Below are positions 17,406 to 24,464 of a DNA stretch of 64,000 bases, piece by piece (the stretch's first letter is position 1; every line of letters starts with the position of its first letter). Source of the DNA: Streptomyces sp. DH5 (GTDB lineage: Bacteria > Actinomycetota > Actinomycetes > Streptomycetales > Streptomycetaceae); the NCBI RefSeq assembly GCF_020873915.1, contig NZ_JAHWGP010000015.1:101109-165108 (forward strand), given 5' to 3'. The notes beneath the pieces were generated by a model. That model saw nothing but the letters and a program-made list of their open reading frames with translations, searched no databases and was not told the origin of the DNA. Made by a program: the position numbers and the translations under genes.

Positions 17406-18911
17406 ATGAGGCTCCGCGAGTCGGCTGTGGCGTTGGCCTCCCGGTATTCCGCCGACGTACTGGCCGGGCGGTACCGCCTGGACGCGTTCATCGGCTCGGG
17501 TGGTGCCGCCGACGTCCACCGGGGTTTCGACCTGCGTCTGCGACGTCCGGTGGCTGTCAAGGTCTTCCGGCCCGGCGCCGATGGGGACATGGAGGCACGC
17601 TTCCGTAGCGAAGCGGTCATCCTGGCCAGGCTGCAGCATCCGGGGCTCGTCACCGTCTACGACGCCGGACGGCACAACAGCCGTGCCTACCTGGTCATGC
17701 AGCTGATCGAAGGCCCCACGCTGAAAGGCCGCATCGCCGACGGCCGTTTGTCCCCCGGAGAGACAGCCGCCCTCGGCGCCGGTCTTGCGAACGCTCTGGC
17801 CCACGCGCACGAAGCGGACGTCGTGCACCGTGACGTGAAGCCGTCCAACATCATCCTGGATCCGTCCGGGCATCCTCACCTGACCGACTTCGGCATTTCC
17901 CGGCTGATCGACGCCACAACCCACACCGCCACGGGCACGCTCATCGGCACAGCCGCCTATCTGGCACCCGAGCAAGTACTCGGCCAGCCCGTCAGCCAGG
18001 CAGTCGACATCTACGCCCTCGGTCTCGTCCTGCTCGAATGCCTCACCGGCAGGCTCGAGTACGGCGGCGGCCCCCTGGAGGCCGCGATCGCACGACTGCA
18101 CCGTCGTCCCGAACTGCCCGACTTCCTGCCCGAGGACTTCACGGACCTGCTGCGGAACATGACCGCCCTGGACGAAGGGAACCGTCCGTCGGCACACGAG
18201 TGCGCTCGGACACTGACCGCTCTGGCCGGTTCGGCGAAGCCCGTGACCATCCTCTCTGCTTCCCGGATCCAGGGCGCCCCGCCGAATCCGCAACCGGCAC
18301 GGGACGCCGAACCCACGCACCTGAACCCGTTGCCCGCGGTCGGGCCGACCGGGCCGAACGTTACGGCCTCACGGCGCCACGCCTTGGTTGCCGGCGGAGC
18401 TGCCGCGCTCGCTGCTGTCCTGACCACAGCCATCGCCGTGTCCGACAACTCGTCACCCCAGGGAAACGCCGAGAGAGCGAGGCAGGCCGTCAGCCGCCCC
18501 TCCGCGGCGCCGGTCACCCCACCGGGCACCGCCGCTGAAAGGAAGGACTCCACATCCGTGGCACCCTCCTCATCCCCTCCCGGTGTCCAGCGTGACGCAC
18601 GTCCGGGACGGAATCCCCGCCCCGGCGCGGCGGACCCGAGCCGGGAGCCGACCACCGATGCCGCCGCACGCGGAACCGCTGCTCCAACACCACGCGCCGA
18701 CTCAGGCGGTACTCAGGAAAGCCGGACCAAGGGCCCCTCCAATCCGAGGAATGAGAGCGGACCGGAGGCCTCCCGACAGCAATCCGGCAAACCCGGCAAA
18801 CCCGGGAAACCCGGTGAGAACCGGAGCAAGGAGCGGCGGTGGTCCTTCGCTCCTCCGGAGGACTCCGCGGTGCCAGGCCCACCCGACCTGCCGGCCGGAC
18901 CGAATCGTTGA
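17406..18911 (+). CDS. Membrane serine/threonine protein kinase (PknB-like)
   Basis: A 501-residue eukaryotic-type kinase. Glycine loop FIGSGGAADVHRG, catalytic Lys in VAVKVF (about residue 52), VVHRDVKPSNIIL, LTDFGISRL and AAYLAPEQVLG are all intact, so it should be active. A single transmembrane helix (ALVAGGAAALAAVLTTAIAV) follows a proline-rich juxtamembrane part. The extracellular tail is low-complexity Pro/Ser/Arg with a GKPGKPGKPGE repeat and no PASTA domain, so it probably does not read peptidoglycan fragments in the PknB way. ATG 17406 has GGGAG five bases upstream. No phosphatase is directly beside it, but three PP2C-type phosphatases lie elsewhere in the window. Confidence 0.85.
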   Translation: MRLRESAVALASRYSADVLAGRYRLDAFIGSGGAADVHRGFDLRLRRPVAVKVFRPGADGDMEARFRSEAVILARLQHPGLVTVYDAGRHNSRAYLVMQLIEGPTLKGRIADGRLSPGETAALGAGLANALAHAHEADVVHRDVKPSNIILDPSGHPHLTDFGISRLIDATTHTATGTLIGTAAYLAPEQVLGQPVSQAVDIYALGLVLLECLTGRLEYGGGPLEAAIARLHRRPELPDFLPEDFTDLLRNMTALDEGNRPSAHECARTLTALAGSAKPVTILSASRIQGAPPNPQPARDAEPTHLNPLPAVGPTGPNVTASRRHALVAGGAAALAAVLTTAIAVSDNSSPQGNAERARQAVSRPSAAPVTPPGTAAERKDSTSVAPSSSPPGVQRDARPGRNPRPGAADPSREPTTDAAARGTAAPTPRADSGGTQESRTKGPSNPRNESGPEASRQQSGKPGKPGKPGENRSKERRWSFAPPEDSAVPGPPDLPAGPNR

Positions 18912-19116
18912 GCGCACTCTGCTGGTACCGGAACGCGCAGGGCGGCGCCTGCCGTCGGGCAAGGGCGTCTGCCACATCGATCAGGACCAGCAACGCTGCG
19001 AGCCTCATCCGGCACCGCGAGGCGGGCATGCGGCGCGGTGCGGCGGCCTGACACGGCATGGCCGCCACCCTGCCCTGACGAACTGCGACCGGACGCCCGC
19101 CCTGCAGCCACATTGG

Positions 19117-20031
19117 TCAAGCTCCCGGTGGTGCCGACACGGCGACCGGCATGGGTGCCGGCACCGGTTCCTGCGAGCCCTCGTGCTGAGGACTCGATCG
19201 ATGCAGTGACGGCCCCGTCCGACCGTGCGCCACTGAGGCGACTCGAGCACCGGCCCGGGAGAACTCCGCCGTATCGCCCTCCGGCATGCGACGGGGGAGC
19301 GCCGCCTGCTCTATGAGCGCTCGCTCCCGGTGACGCCCTCCCCGCTCCGGGGGTGTTCTGCCGCGACGCCCGGCACCTGATCGTTCTCCGGAACCAGACC
19401 CTTCGGCGCGCGTGCCGCTCGGCGCGCGTGCCGCTCGGCGCGCGGCGTCCTCCCGCCACTCCCGGCCGATCGATCGCAGCAGAGCCGGGTACACCCCCAG
19501 GTAACGGAAGGGTTTGATGCCGAGCATGTACAGCGAGCCGAGGATGCCGTTGGGCTTGACCAGGACGGCCATCTGGCCGCGGTAGCCGCCGTTGCCGTCG
19601 GGGACCCAGCCGATGTGCATCACCCCGTGCATGGTCTTGTTGGCGTACTCGGCCGCCCACTCGTCATGTGTCTGGAAGACCGATGTGAAGGGTGTGGTGC
19701 TGAGGTCCGGCCCCCGCGGCCCTTCGCGCAGATCGTCCGGCAGGCGATCGCGCAGCGTCGCGACCCGGCCGCCGACCCCCGAGCCCGGCTTGTCCCAGCC
19801 GAGCAGCGCACCGAGCTTCCAGCGCACCGCGAAGAGGAAGCGGCCCACGGGGTTGCCGCCGTCCGGTCCGTCCGCGCCGTCCGCCATCTGCCGGACCAGG
19901 TGGTGCAGGTCGTCCGGGCCGCCCGGTGTCGGCAGCGCCCACAGATCCTCGAGCCGGAAGTCGCCGGCGATCCCGTGAATCCGCCAGGGGCGGGATGTGT
20001 GGTCGGCGGAGGGAAGGCGCAGATCGCTCAT
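19117..20031 (-). CDS. DUF2867 protein with frameshifted C-terminal extension
   Basis: Residues 1-205 follow DUF2867 proteins: GDFRLEDLWALPTPGG, NPVGRFLFAVRWKLGALLGW, STTPFTSVFQTHDEWAAEY, KTMHGVMHIGWVPDG and YLGVYPALLRSIGREW. The family normally ends soon after this. Here a 16-bp tandem duplication at 19404-19444 changes the frame, so translation runs on about 95 residues of Arg/Gly/Pro-rich, low-information sequence. Removing one repeat unit in silico gives an ending of about 30 residues at a TAG near 19311. The gene is divergent from the TetR gene at 20127 across two operator-like palindromes and is its likely target. Confidence 0.75.
   Translation of the reverse strand: MSDLRLPSADHTSRPWRIHGIAGDFRLEDLWALPTPGGPDDLHHLVRQMADGADGPDGGNPVGRFLFAVRWKLGALLGWDKPGSGVGGRVATLRDRLPDDLREGPRGPDLSTTPFTSVFQTHDEWAAEYANKTMHGVMHIGWVPDGNGGYRGQMAVLVKPNGILGSLYMLGIKPFRYLGVYPALLRSIGREWREDAARRAARAPSGTRAEGSGSGERSGAGRRGRTPPERGGRHRERALIEQAALPRRMPEGDTAEFSRAGARVASVAHGRTGPSLHRSSPQHEGSQEPVPAPMPVAVSAPPGA
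19404..19444. repeat. 16-bp tandem repeat, about 2.5 copies
   Basis: The unit CGGCGCGCGTGCCGCT occurs twice in perfect tandem (19404-19419, 19420-19435) plus a 9-base partial copy. It lies inside the DUF2867 gene, and since 16 is not a multiple of three, gain of one copy shifts the frame. Confidence 0.85.
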
Positions 20032-20043
20032 GGCAGGCCCTGT

Positions 20044-20061
20044 CTATACGGTGGCGTATAG
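20044..20061. promoter_or_regulatory. TetR-type operator 1
   Basis: Perfect palindrome CTATACG-GTGG-CGTATAG between the divergent DUF2867 and TetR genes. Its centre is 34 bp from that of the second site, about three helical turns. Confidence 0.75.
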
Positions 20062-20078
20062 ATCGAGCATAGTCTTTC

Positions 20079-20094
20079 TATACGGTTCCGTATA
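20079..20094. promoter_or_regulatory. TetR-type operator 2
   Basis: Perfect palindrome TATACGG-TT-CCGTATA sharing the TATACGG/CGTATA core with operator 1. Lies 32 bases before the TetR start codon, so autoregulation is likely. Confidence 0.75.
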
Positions 20095-20126
20095 CTCGGG
20101 TTCGGGCATGTGGAGGGAGACGCTGC

Positions 20127-20684
20127 ATGGGTGCGATCCGGACGCCGCGGGAGAAGTGGATCGAGGAAGGCCTGCGGGCGCTCGCCCGCGGCGGCCCCGA
20201 AAGTGTCCGGGTGGAAGTTCTCGCGCAGGCGCTGGGCGTCAGCAAGGGCGGCTTCTACGGCTACTTCCGCAACCGGTCCGTCCTGTTGGAGGAGATGCTC
20301 GCCACCTGGGAGCGCGGGGTCACCGAGGAGGTCATCGAACGGATCGAGCGCGACCCGGGCGACGCCCGCGAGCGGCTCGGGCGCCTCTTCGACTACGTGG
20401 GCTCCGCCAAGACACCCGTGACCGACGCCGGGGTCGAACTCGCGATCCGCGACTGGGCCCGACGCGACGAAGCCGTCGCACGCCGCCTTCGCCGGGCCGA
20501 CAACCGCCGGATGGACTACCTGCGCGCACTCTACGGAGCCTTCTGCCCCGACGAGGACGACGTCGAGGCCCGCTGCCTGATCACCTTCTCGCTGCGCGTC
20601 GGCGACCACCTCATCGCCGCGGACCATGGCCCGCGCAGTCGAACCGAAGTCCTCGCCGCAGTCAGGAATCGGTTGCTGAGTTGA
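20127..20684 (+). CDS. TetR/AcrR-family transcriptional regulator
   Basis: A 185-residue repressor. The N-terminal HTH reads WIEEGLRALARGGPESVRVE, VLAQALGVSKGGFYGYFRNR and SVLLEEMLATWE, with the ligand-binding helical domain after residue 60 (LAIRDWARRDEAVARRLRRA, SLRVGDHLIAADHG). GGAGGGAGA gives a strong ribosome site. Twin palindromes upstream are shared with the divergent DUF2867 gene, the classical arrangement of a TetR regulator controlling itself and its neighbour. Ligand unknown. Confidence 0.9.
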   Translation: MGAIRTPREKWIEEGLRALARGGPESVRVEVLAQALGVSKGGFYGYFRNRSVLLEEMLATWERGVTEEVIERIERDPGDARERLGRLFDYVGSAKTPVTDAGVELAIRDWARRDEAVARRLRRADNRRMDYLRALYGAFCPDEDDVEARCLITFSLRVGDHLIAADHGPRSRTEVLAAVRNRLLS

Positions 20685-20925
20685 GTGGTCGGCCTCGCTC
20701 CCCGTCGAGTGAGGAACCGAGGCACAGCAGGCCGGGCGCGCCGGCCACCGCTTTCGGCAAGAGGGCTTGGGGGCATCGCCCTCGCGATGCCTGTGACGGG
20801 CGCGAGGATCCCGTGCACCGAGCTGCCTCACAGTACCGACAGTTCGGGCGATCGGCTGGCCTGCGGACGCACCCCCCTGCGCTGCCGCGGATCGATGTCC
20901 CTGTCATCCGGATAAGATCCTGTTT

Positions 20926-22038
20926 GTGACCCGCTCAGGAAGGCTTCGGCGCCGCCATCGTCCCCACGGCGGCCAACGGGAAGCCATGCTGCTGTCACCC
21001 GTGCTCGTCACCATCCTCATCACAGGCCTGGCCGCCTCCACACCGAGGGAGATCGCCTTCAGCCGCCTGCTGCCCGCGGCACCCGCCCTCGCCGCCGCAC
21101 TGTGGCCAGTGCTCCCGACGGTCCTGCTGGGGACGTTCTGCCTGCTGGTCATGATCGGCCTCGGCTTCGTCTACTCCGATCTGGGGACGCCGTACACGGC
21201 CGCCGCGATCGGCGCCGTCACGCTGGCCGCTGCGTACGCGAGTCATCTGCGACTCCAGCGTGAGGAGACGCTCTTCCAGGTGCGGCTCGTAGCCGACGCG
21301 GCGCAGAAGGTGCTGCTACGGCCGCTGCCACACCGAATCCGCAGCATCGAGATCGAATCGCTGTATCTGGCGGCGCAGGAGCAGGCGCGGATCGGAGGCG
21401 ACTTCTACGAGGCCGCCGACACGCCGTACGGCGTCCGGCTGCTCATCGGCGACGTACGGGGCAAGGGACTGTCGGCGGTGGGCGCGGCCTCCGCAGTGAT
21501 CAACTGCTTCCGCGAGAACGCGTACGACCAGCCCGACCTCACGGCCGTCATCCGACGGCTGCAGATCACCGTTTCCCGCTACAGCGCCGGCGTTCCCGCT
21601 GACGACCGGACGGAGCACTTCGCCACCGCCCTGATCGCCGAGATCCCGCACGGCGGCAAGCACGTCAGAATCCTCAACTGCGGGCATCCGCCTCCGGTGT
21701 TCCTGCGCGGCGGGGAGGTCCAGGTTCTCGAGCCCACCCTCACCTCGACCCCCCTCAATCTCTCCGCCCTCCTGGGAGACCACTACTACGTGGACACCGC
21801 CGCCTTCGCGCCGGGCGATCAGATGCTGCTCTACACCGACGGAGTGACGGAGACGCGCGACCGAGCCGGCGAGTTCTTCCCGCTGGCGGACTGGGCGCGA
21901 CAGCACCACCGGGAGCCGCCCCGCGAGTTGCTGGACCGGCTCCACGCGGACCTGTTCCACTACGCGCGCGGAAGGCTCGACGACGACATCGCGGCCCTCG
22001 CCGTGCGCTGCCGGCACACAGGTGTTCCGGAGCAGTAG
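20926..22038 (+). CDS. Membrane PP2C/SpoIIE-family protein phosphatase
   Basis: A 370-residue protein: three hydrophobic segments in residues 20-105 (LLSPVLVTILITGLAAS, VLPTVLLGTFCLLVMIGLGF, TAAAIGAVTLAAAYAS), then a SpoIIE phosphatase domain with ARIGGDFYEAADT, LIGDVRGKGLSAVG, NCGHPPPVFL, LLYTDGVTETRD and DDIAALAV. The metal-binding aspartates are present. It probably dephosphorylates an anti-sigma-factor antagonist, but no such partner gene is adjacent. TAAGAT (20913-20918) is seven bases before GTG 20926 with no ribosome site, so the mRNA may be leaderless. The 20685-20925 gap shows nothing else. Confidence 0.85.
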   Translation: MTRSGRLRRRHRPHGGQREAMLLSPVLVTILITGLAASTPREIAFSRLLPAAPALAAALWPVLPTVLLGTFCLLVMIGLGFVYSDLGTPYTAAAIGAVTLAAAYASHLRLQREETLFQVRLVADAAQKVLLRPLPHRIRSIEIESLYLAAQEQARIGGDFYEAADTPYGVRLLIGDVRGKGLSAVGAASAVINCFRENAYDQPDLTAVIRRLQITVSRYSAGVPADDRTEHFATALIAEIPHGGKHVRILNCGHPPPVFLRGGEVQVLEPTLTSTPLNLSALLGDHYYVDTAAFAPGDQMLLYTDGVTETRDRAGEFFPLADWARQHHREPPRELLDRLHADLFHYARGRLDDDIAALAVRCRHTGVPEQ

Positions 22039-22303
22039 CCCAGCGACCGCGGGACTCGGTCAGACGACAGCCGGCGCCCACCTGGACCTGCCCGCTGGCG
22101 GGGCTGCCGTGGTCGGGATGGAGTGGACGATGGACGCGCTGCCCCTCCCTGCGGAGTCGTTGGGCGCGGCTCCCGTCCGGTCGCCGCCGTGCCGGAACCA
22201 AGAGTGGTCGCTGTCCGCGCCGTCTGCCTTCCCGGACGAGTCGGCGAGCGGCGAAACGCGGTCACGGGAATACCGTCACACACTGACCCGGAAGGGAAAC
22301 CTC

Positions 22304-22564
22304 ATGGACAAGAACGCCTTGGTCGAAGCCGCCGCACGCCGAACCGCGGAAACGGATCGGCAACTGGCGGCGGAGCAGGTGGAGCGGGTGGTCGACGCCC
22401 TCTTCGGCACCGTGGAGCACCCCGGCGTGATCGCCGAGGGTCTCAAGAGGGGCGAGACCGTCACGGTCCTCGGGTTCGGCGCCTTCCAGCTCGACGACAA
22501 CGACCGCGCCACCTTGCGGCCGGGCCAGGCGCTGAACGAGTACGTCAGCGGCGCGGTCGGCTGA
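22304..22564 (+). CDS. Short HU-family DNA-binding protein
   Basis: An 86-residue HU/IHF-like nucleoid protein: MDKNALVEAAARRTAETDRQ, QVERVVDALFGTVEHPGVI and GETVTVLGFGAFQLDD. The conserved DNA-embracing arm (normally GRNPxTG) is nearly absent, replaced by NDRATLRPGQALNEY, so it may dimerise and bind DNA differently from canonical HupA. GGAAGGG lies seven bases before ATG. Its convergent neighbour is a Dps-like protein, and both act in nucleoid condensation and stress, though they are on opposite strands. Confidence 0.8.
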   Translation: MDKNALVEAAARRTAETDRQLAAEQVERVVDALFGTVEHPGVIAEGLKRGETVTVLGFGAFQLDDNDRATLRPGQALNEYVSGAVG

Positions 22565-22603
22565 TCACCGACCGAAGCGGGCCCCGGTCCACGCGCGTCC
22601 CGG

Positions 22604-23182
22604 TCAGGGCTGCTCCCGTGCCTGGTCCGCGGCCTGCCCCGCGGCGCCGCTCTCCGTGGTGGCGCCGCGGGTGCTGAGCCCACCGCCACTGGACTCCAGG
22701 TGTGCGCGTACGAACCACTGGAACAGCTCCAGACCGCGCAGTTGCTCGATGAGCATGTCCTGGGTGACCGGGTCGGACGTCTCGGTGGCCGTCATGGCCT
22801 CGCGGTGGTCCTTGATCACACCCGTGTAGACGAGGTCCAGGGCTCCGAGGTGCTCGATCGCTTCGGCGCGGCCGATCGAGTAGTCGTTCCAGGTGCGCTC
22901 GTCGACCAGGGCACCGGGGGTCCCCTTGGGCTCACCGCCGAGGGTGGAGATCCGCTCGGCGAGGTCGTCTGTCATGGACCGCACCTCGTCGACCTGGGGG
23001 TCGAGCATCTCGTGGACCGCGATGAAGTGCGGGCCGACTACATTCCAGTGGATGTGCTTCAGGGTCAGGTGAAGATCGTTGAGGGCGTGCAGGCGCAGCT
23101 GCAGCATCGTCACGATCCGGCTGCTGTCCTGCGTGCTCATTCCCGGCACGGTGTACGAGAGGTCGGGACCCTGTGAGGGCAC
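22604..23182 (-). CDS. Dps-family ferritin-like DNA protection protein
   Basis: A 192-residue Dps: LHALNDLHLTLKHIHWNVVG and FIAVHEMLDPQVDEVRSMTDDLAER carry the ferroxidase residues His, Asp and Glu at the dimer interface (HWNVVG...H..LD....E). The C-terminal tail is Gly/Ala/Gln-rich, as in actinomycete Dps proteins where tails influence DNA binding and assembly. GTG 23182 follows GAGGAG by nine bases. It would store iron and protect DNA in stress. The upstream 23183-23527 gap holds no gene; a short GCACCC/GGGTGC hairpin lies near 23290. Confidence 0.85.
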   Translation of the reverse strand: MPSQGPDLSYTVPGMSTQDSSRIVTMLQLRLHALNDLHLTLKHIHWNVVGPHFIAVHEMLDPQVDEVRSMTDDLAERISTLGGEPKGTPGALVDERTWNDYSIGRAEAIEHLGALDLVYTGVIKDHREAMTATETSDPVTQDMLIEQLRGLELFQWFVRAHLESSGGGLSTRGATTESGAAGQAADQAREQP

Positions 23183-23527
23183 GGCGCTACTCCTCTGGTC
23201 GTCATACGCGGCGATGAACACAAGAGCAGGCCCGGGGCGGTCCGTCGCGCGGCCGCGCCCGACAGCCCGCGACTGTCACCGGAGCGGAGCACCCTGCGGG
23301 GTGCGGGGGCGCCCGCCCGGCGGACGGGCCACCCTCATCGACGCCGGGGCCGAGCACCCTGACCCCGCTTTTCACCGCCGGCCCGAACAGCCCCACCCGC
23401 CTGTGCCGACAGACGCTTCCCTCCTGGCCCTGACCCCGCGCCGCGCGGCATCCCGCACGCCCCGGGCGGTCGTATCGTTCGTGGTGATTTATGGTGACGT
23501 CAGGAGCATGTCCCTACCGGAGGTGCA

Positions 23528-24409
23528 ATGATGCGCGCCACGGCAGCGATCGTCTCCGGGGCTGTCGGTGTGGTGCTCATCGTCATGACTGCGGCGTGCG
23601 ACCAGGGCGAGTCGGAGCCGTCGAACGTCCAGTACGGTGACTGCCCGATCTCAGGGCAGTACGGCGAGTTCGACCTGTCACCCGAGACGGCGGGCGCCCT
23701 CACGGTCAAGACGACCCTGCCTGCCCCCGGCTGGTGGAACGGCGATACGCCGGACTCCGTCACGAGCGGATACGAGTACTGTATGGCGGCCAATATCGCC
23801 TACCGGGCCGGACTCGACCGGGTGACGGTCGAGAACGCCCCCTTCCCGGAGATCGTGTCCGGCCGGACGAAGAACTTCGACCTCGCCCTGGCCCAGATCA
23901 CGATCACCCCGGAACGGAGCAAGGCCGCCGACTTCTCCCCGCCCTACCTCTCCTCGACGCTGGGATTGTTGATCAGGGACGGCGAGGAGATCGACGAGGA
24001 CAACATCCGCGACGTCCGCATCGGGGTGGCCGAGGGCACCACGGGTGAGGACTTCGTTGCGAACCGGATCAGGCCCACCAAGCCCGTGACCGCCTTCGCC
24101 AACGACCCGGAGCTGGTCGCGGCGCTGGAGGAGGGGCGGATCGACGCGGTCGTCCACGACACGACGATCCTGCTGGCCTATCCCCAGAAGATGGAGGACA
24201 GGTTGCGCCTCGTGGGCCAGTACAGGACCGGCCAGAGCTACGGTGCCCTGTACCCGAAGGGGGCACCCGACAAAGAGGAACTGGACCGCATCATCAAGCA
24301 GCTGATCGACGACGGTACGCTCGCCAAGCTGTCGGCCGTCTATCTCGGGGCCGCCTTCGGTCAGGACCCGGTGAAGATCCCGTACCTCACGGTCGACGAG
24401 AACTCCTGA
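23528..24409 (+). CDS. Solute-binding lipoprotein (amino-acid ABC type, family 3)
   Basis: A 293-residue exported lipoprotein: signal with lipobox VMTAAC, then a periplasmic-binding-protein fold with TVKTTLPAPGWWNG, VTVENAPFPEIVSGRTKNFD, ALAQITITPERSKAADFSPPY and GVAEGTTGEDFVANRI, typical of polar amino-acid receptors. GGAGGTG precedes the two ATG codons at 23528/23531. No permease or ATPase gene is adjacent on either side, so it is an orphan receptor that either serves a transporter elsewhere or acts in sensing. Confidence 0.85.
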   Translation: MMRATAAIVSGAVGVVLIVMTAACDQGESEPSNVQYGDCPISGQYGEFDLSPETAGALTVKTTLPAPGWWNGDTPDSVTSGYEYCMAANIAYRAGLDRVTVENAPFPEIVSGRTKNFDLALAQITITPERSKAADFSPPYLSSTLGLLIRDGEEIDEDNIRDVRIGVAEGTTGEDFVANRIRPTKPVTAFANDPELVAALEEGRIDAVVHDTTILLAYPQKMEDRLRLVGQYRTGQSYGALYPKGAPDKEELDRIIKQLIDDGTLAKLSAVYLGAAFGQDPVKIPYLTVDENS

Positions 24410-24464
24410 ACGCGCCGGGCGTGTGTACCCGTGAGGGGAACACCGGTCCAGTGACCCTCCCGCC

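Noticed and set aside
17133-18320. 395-codon minus frame
   Set aside because: Antisense to the Ser/Thr kinase, whose catalytic motifs are complete on the plus strand.
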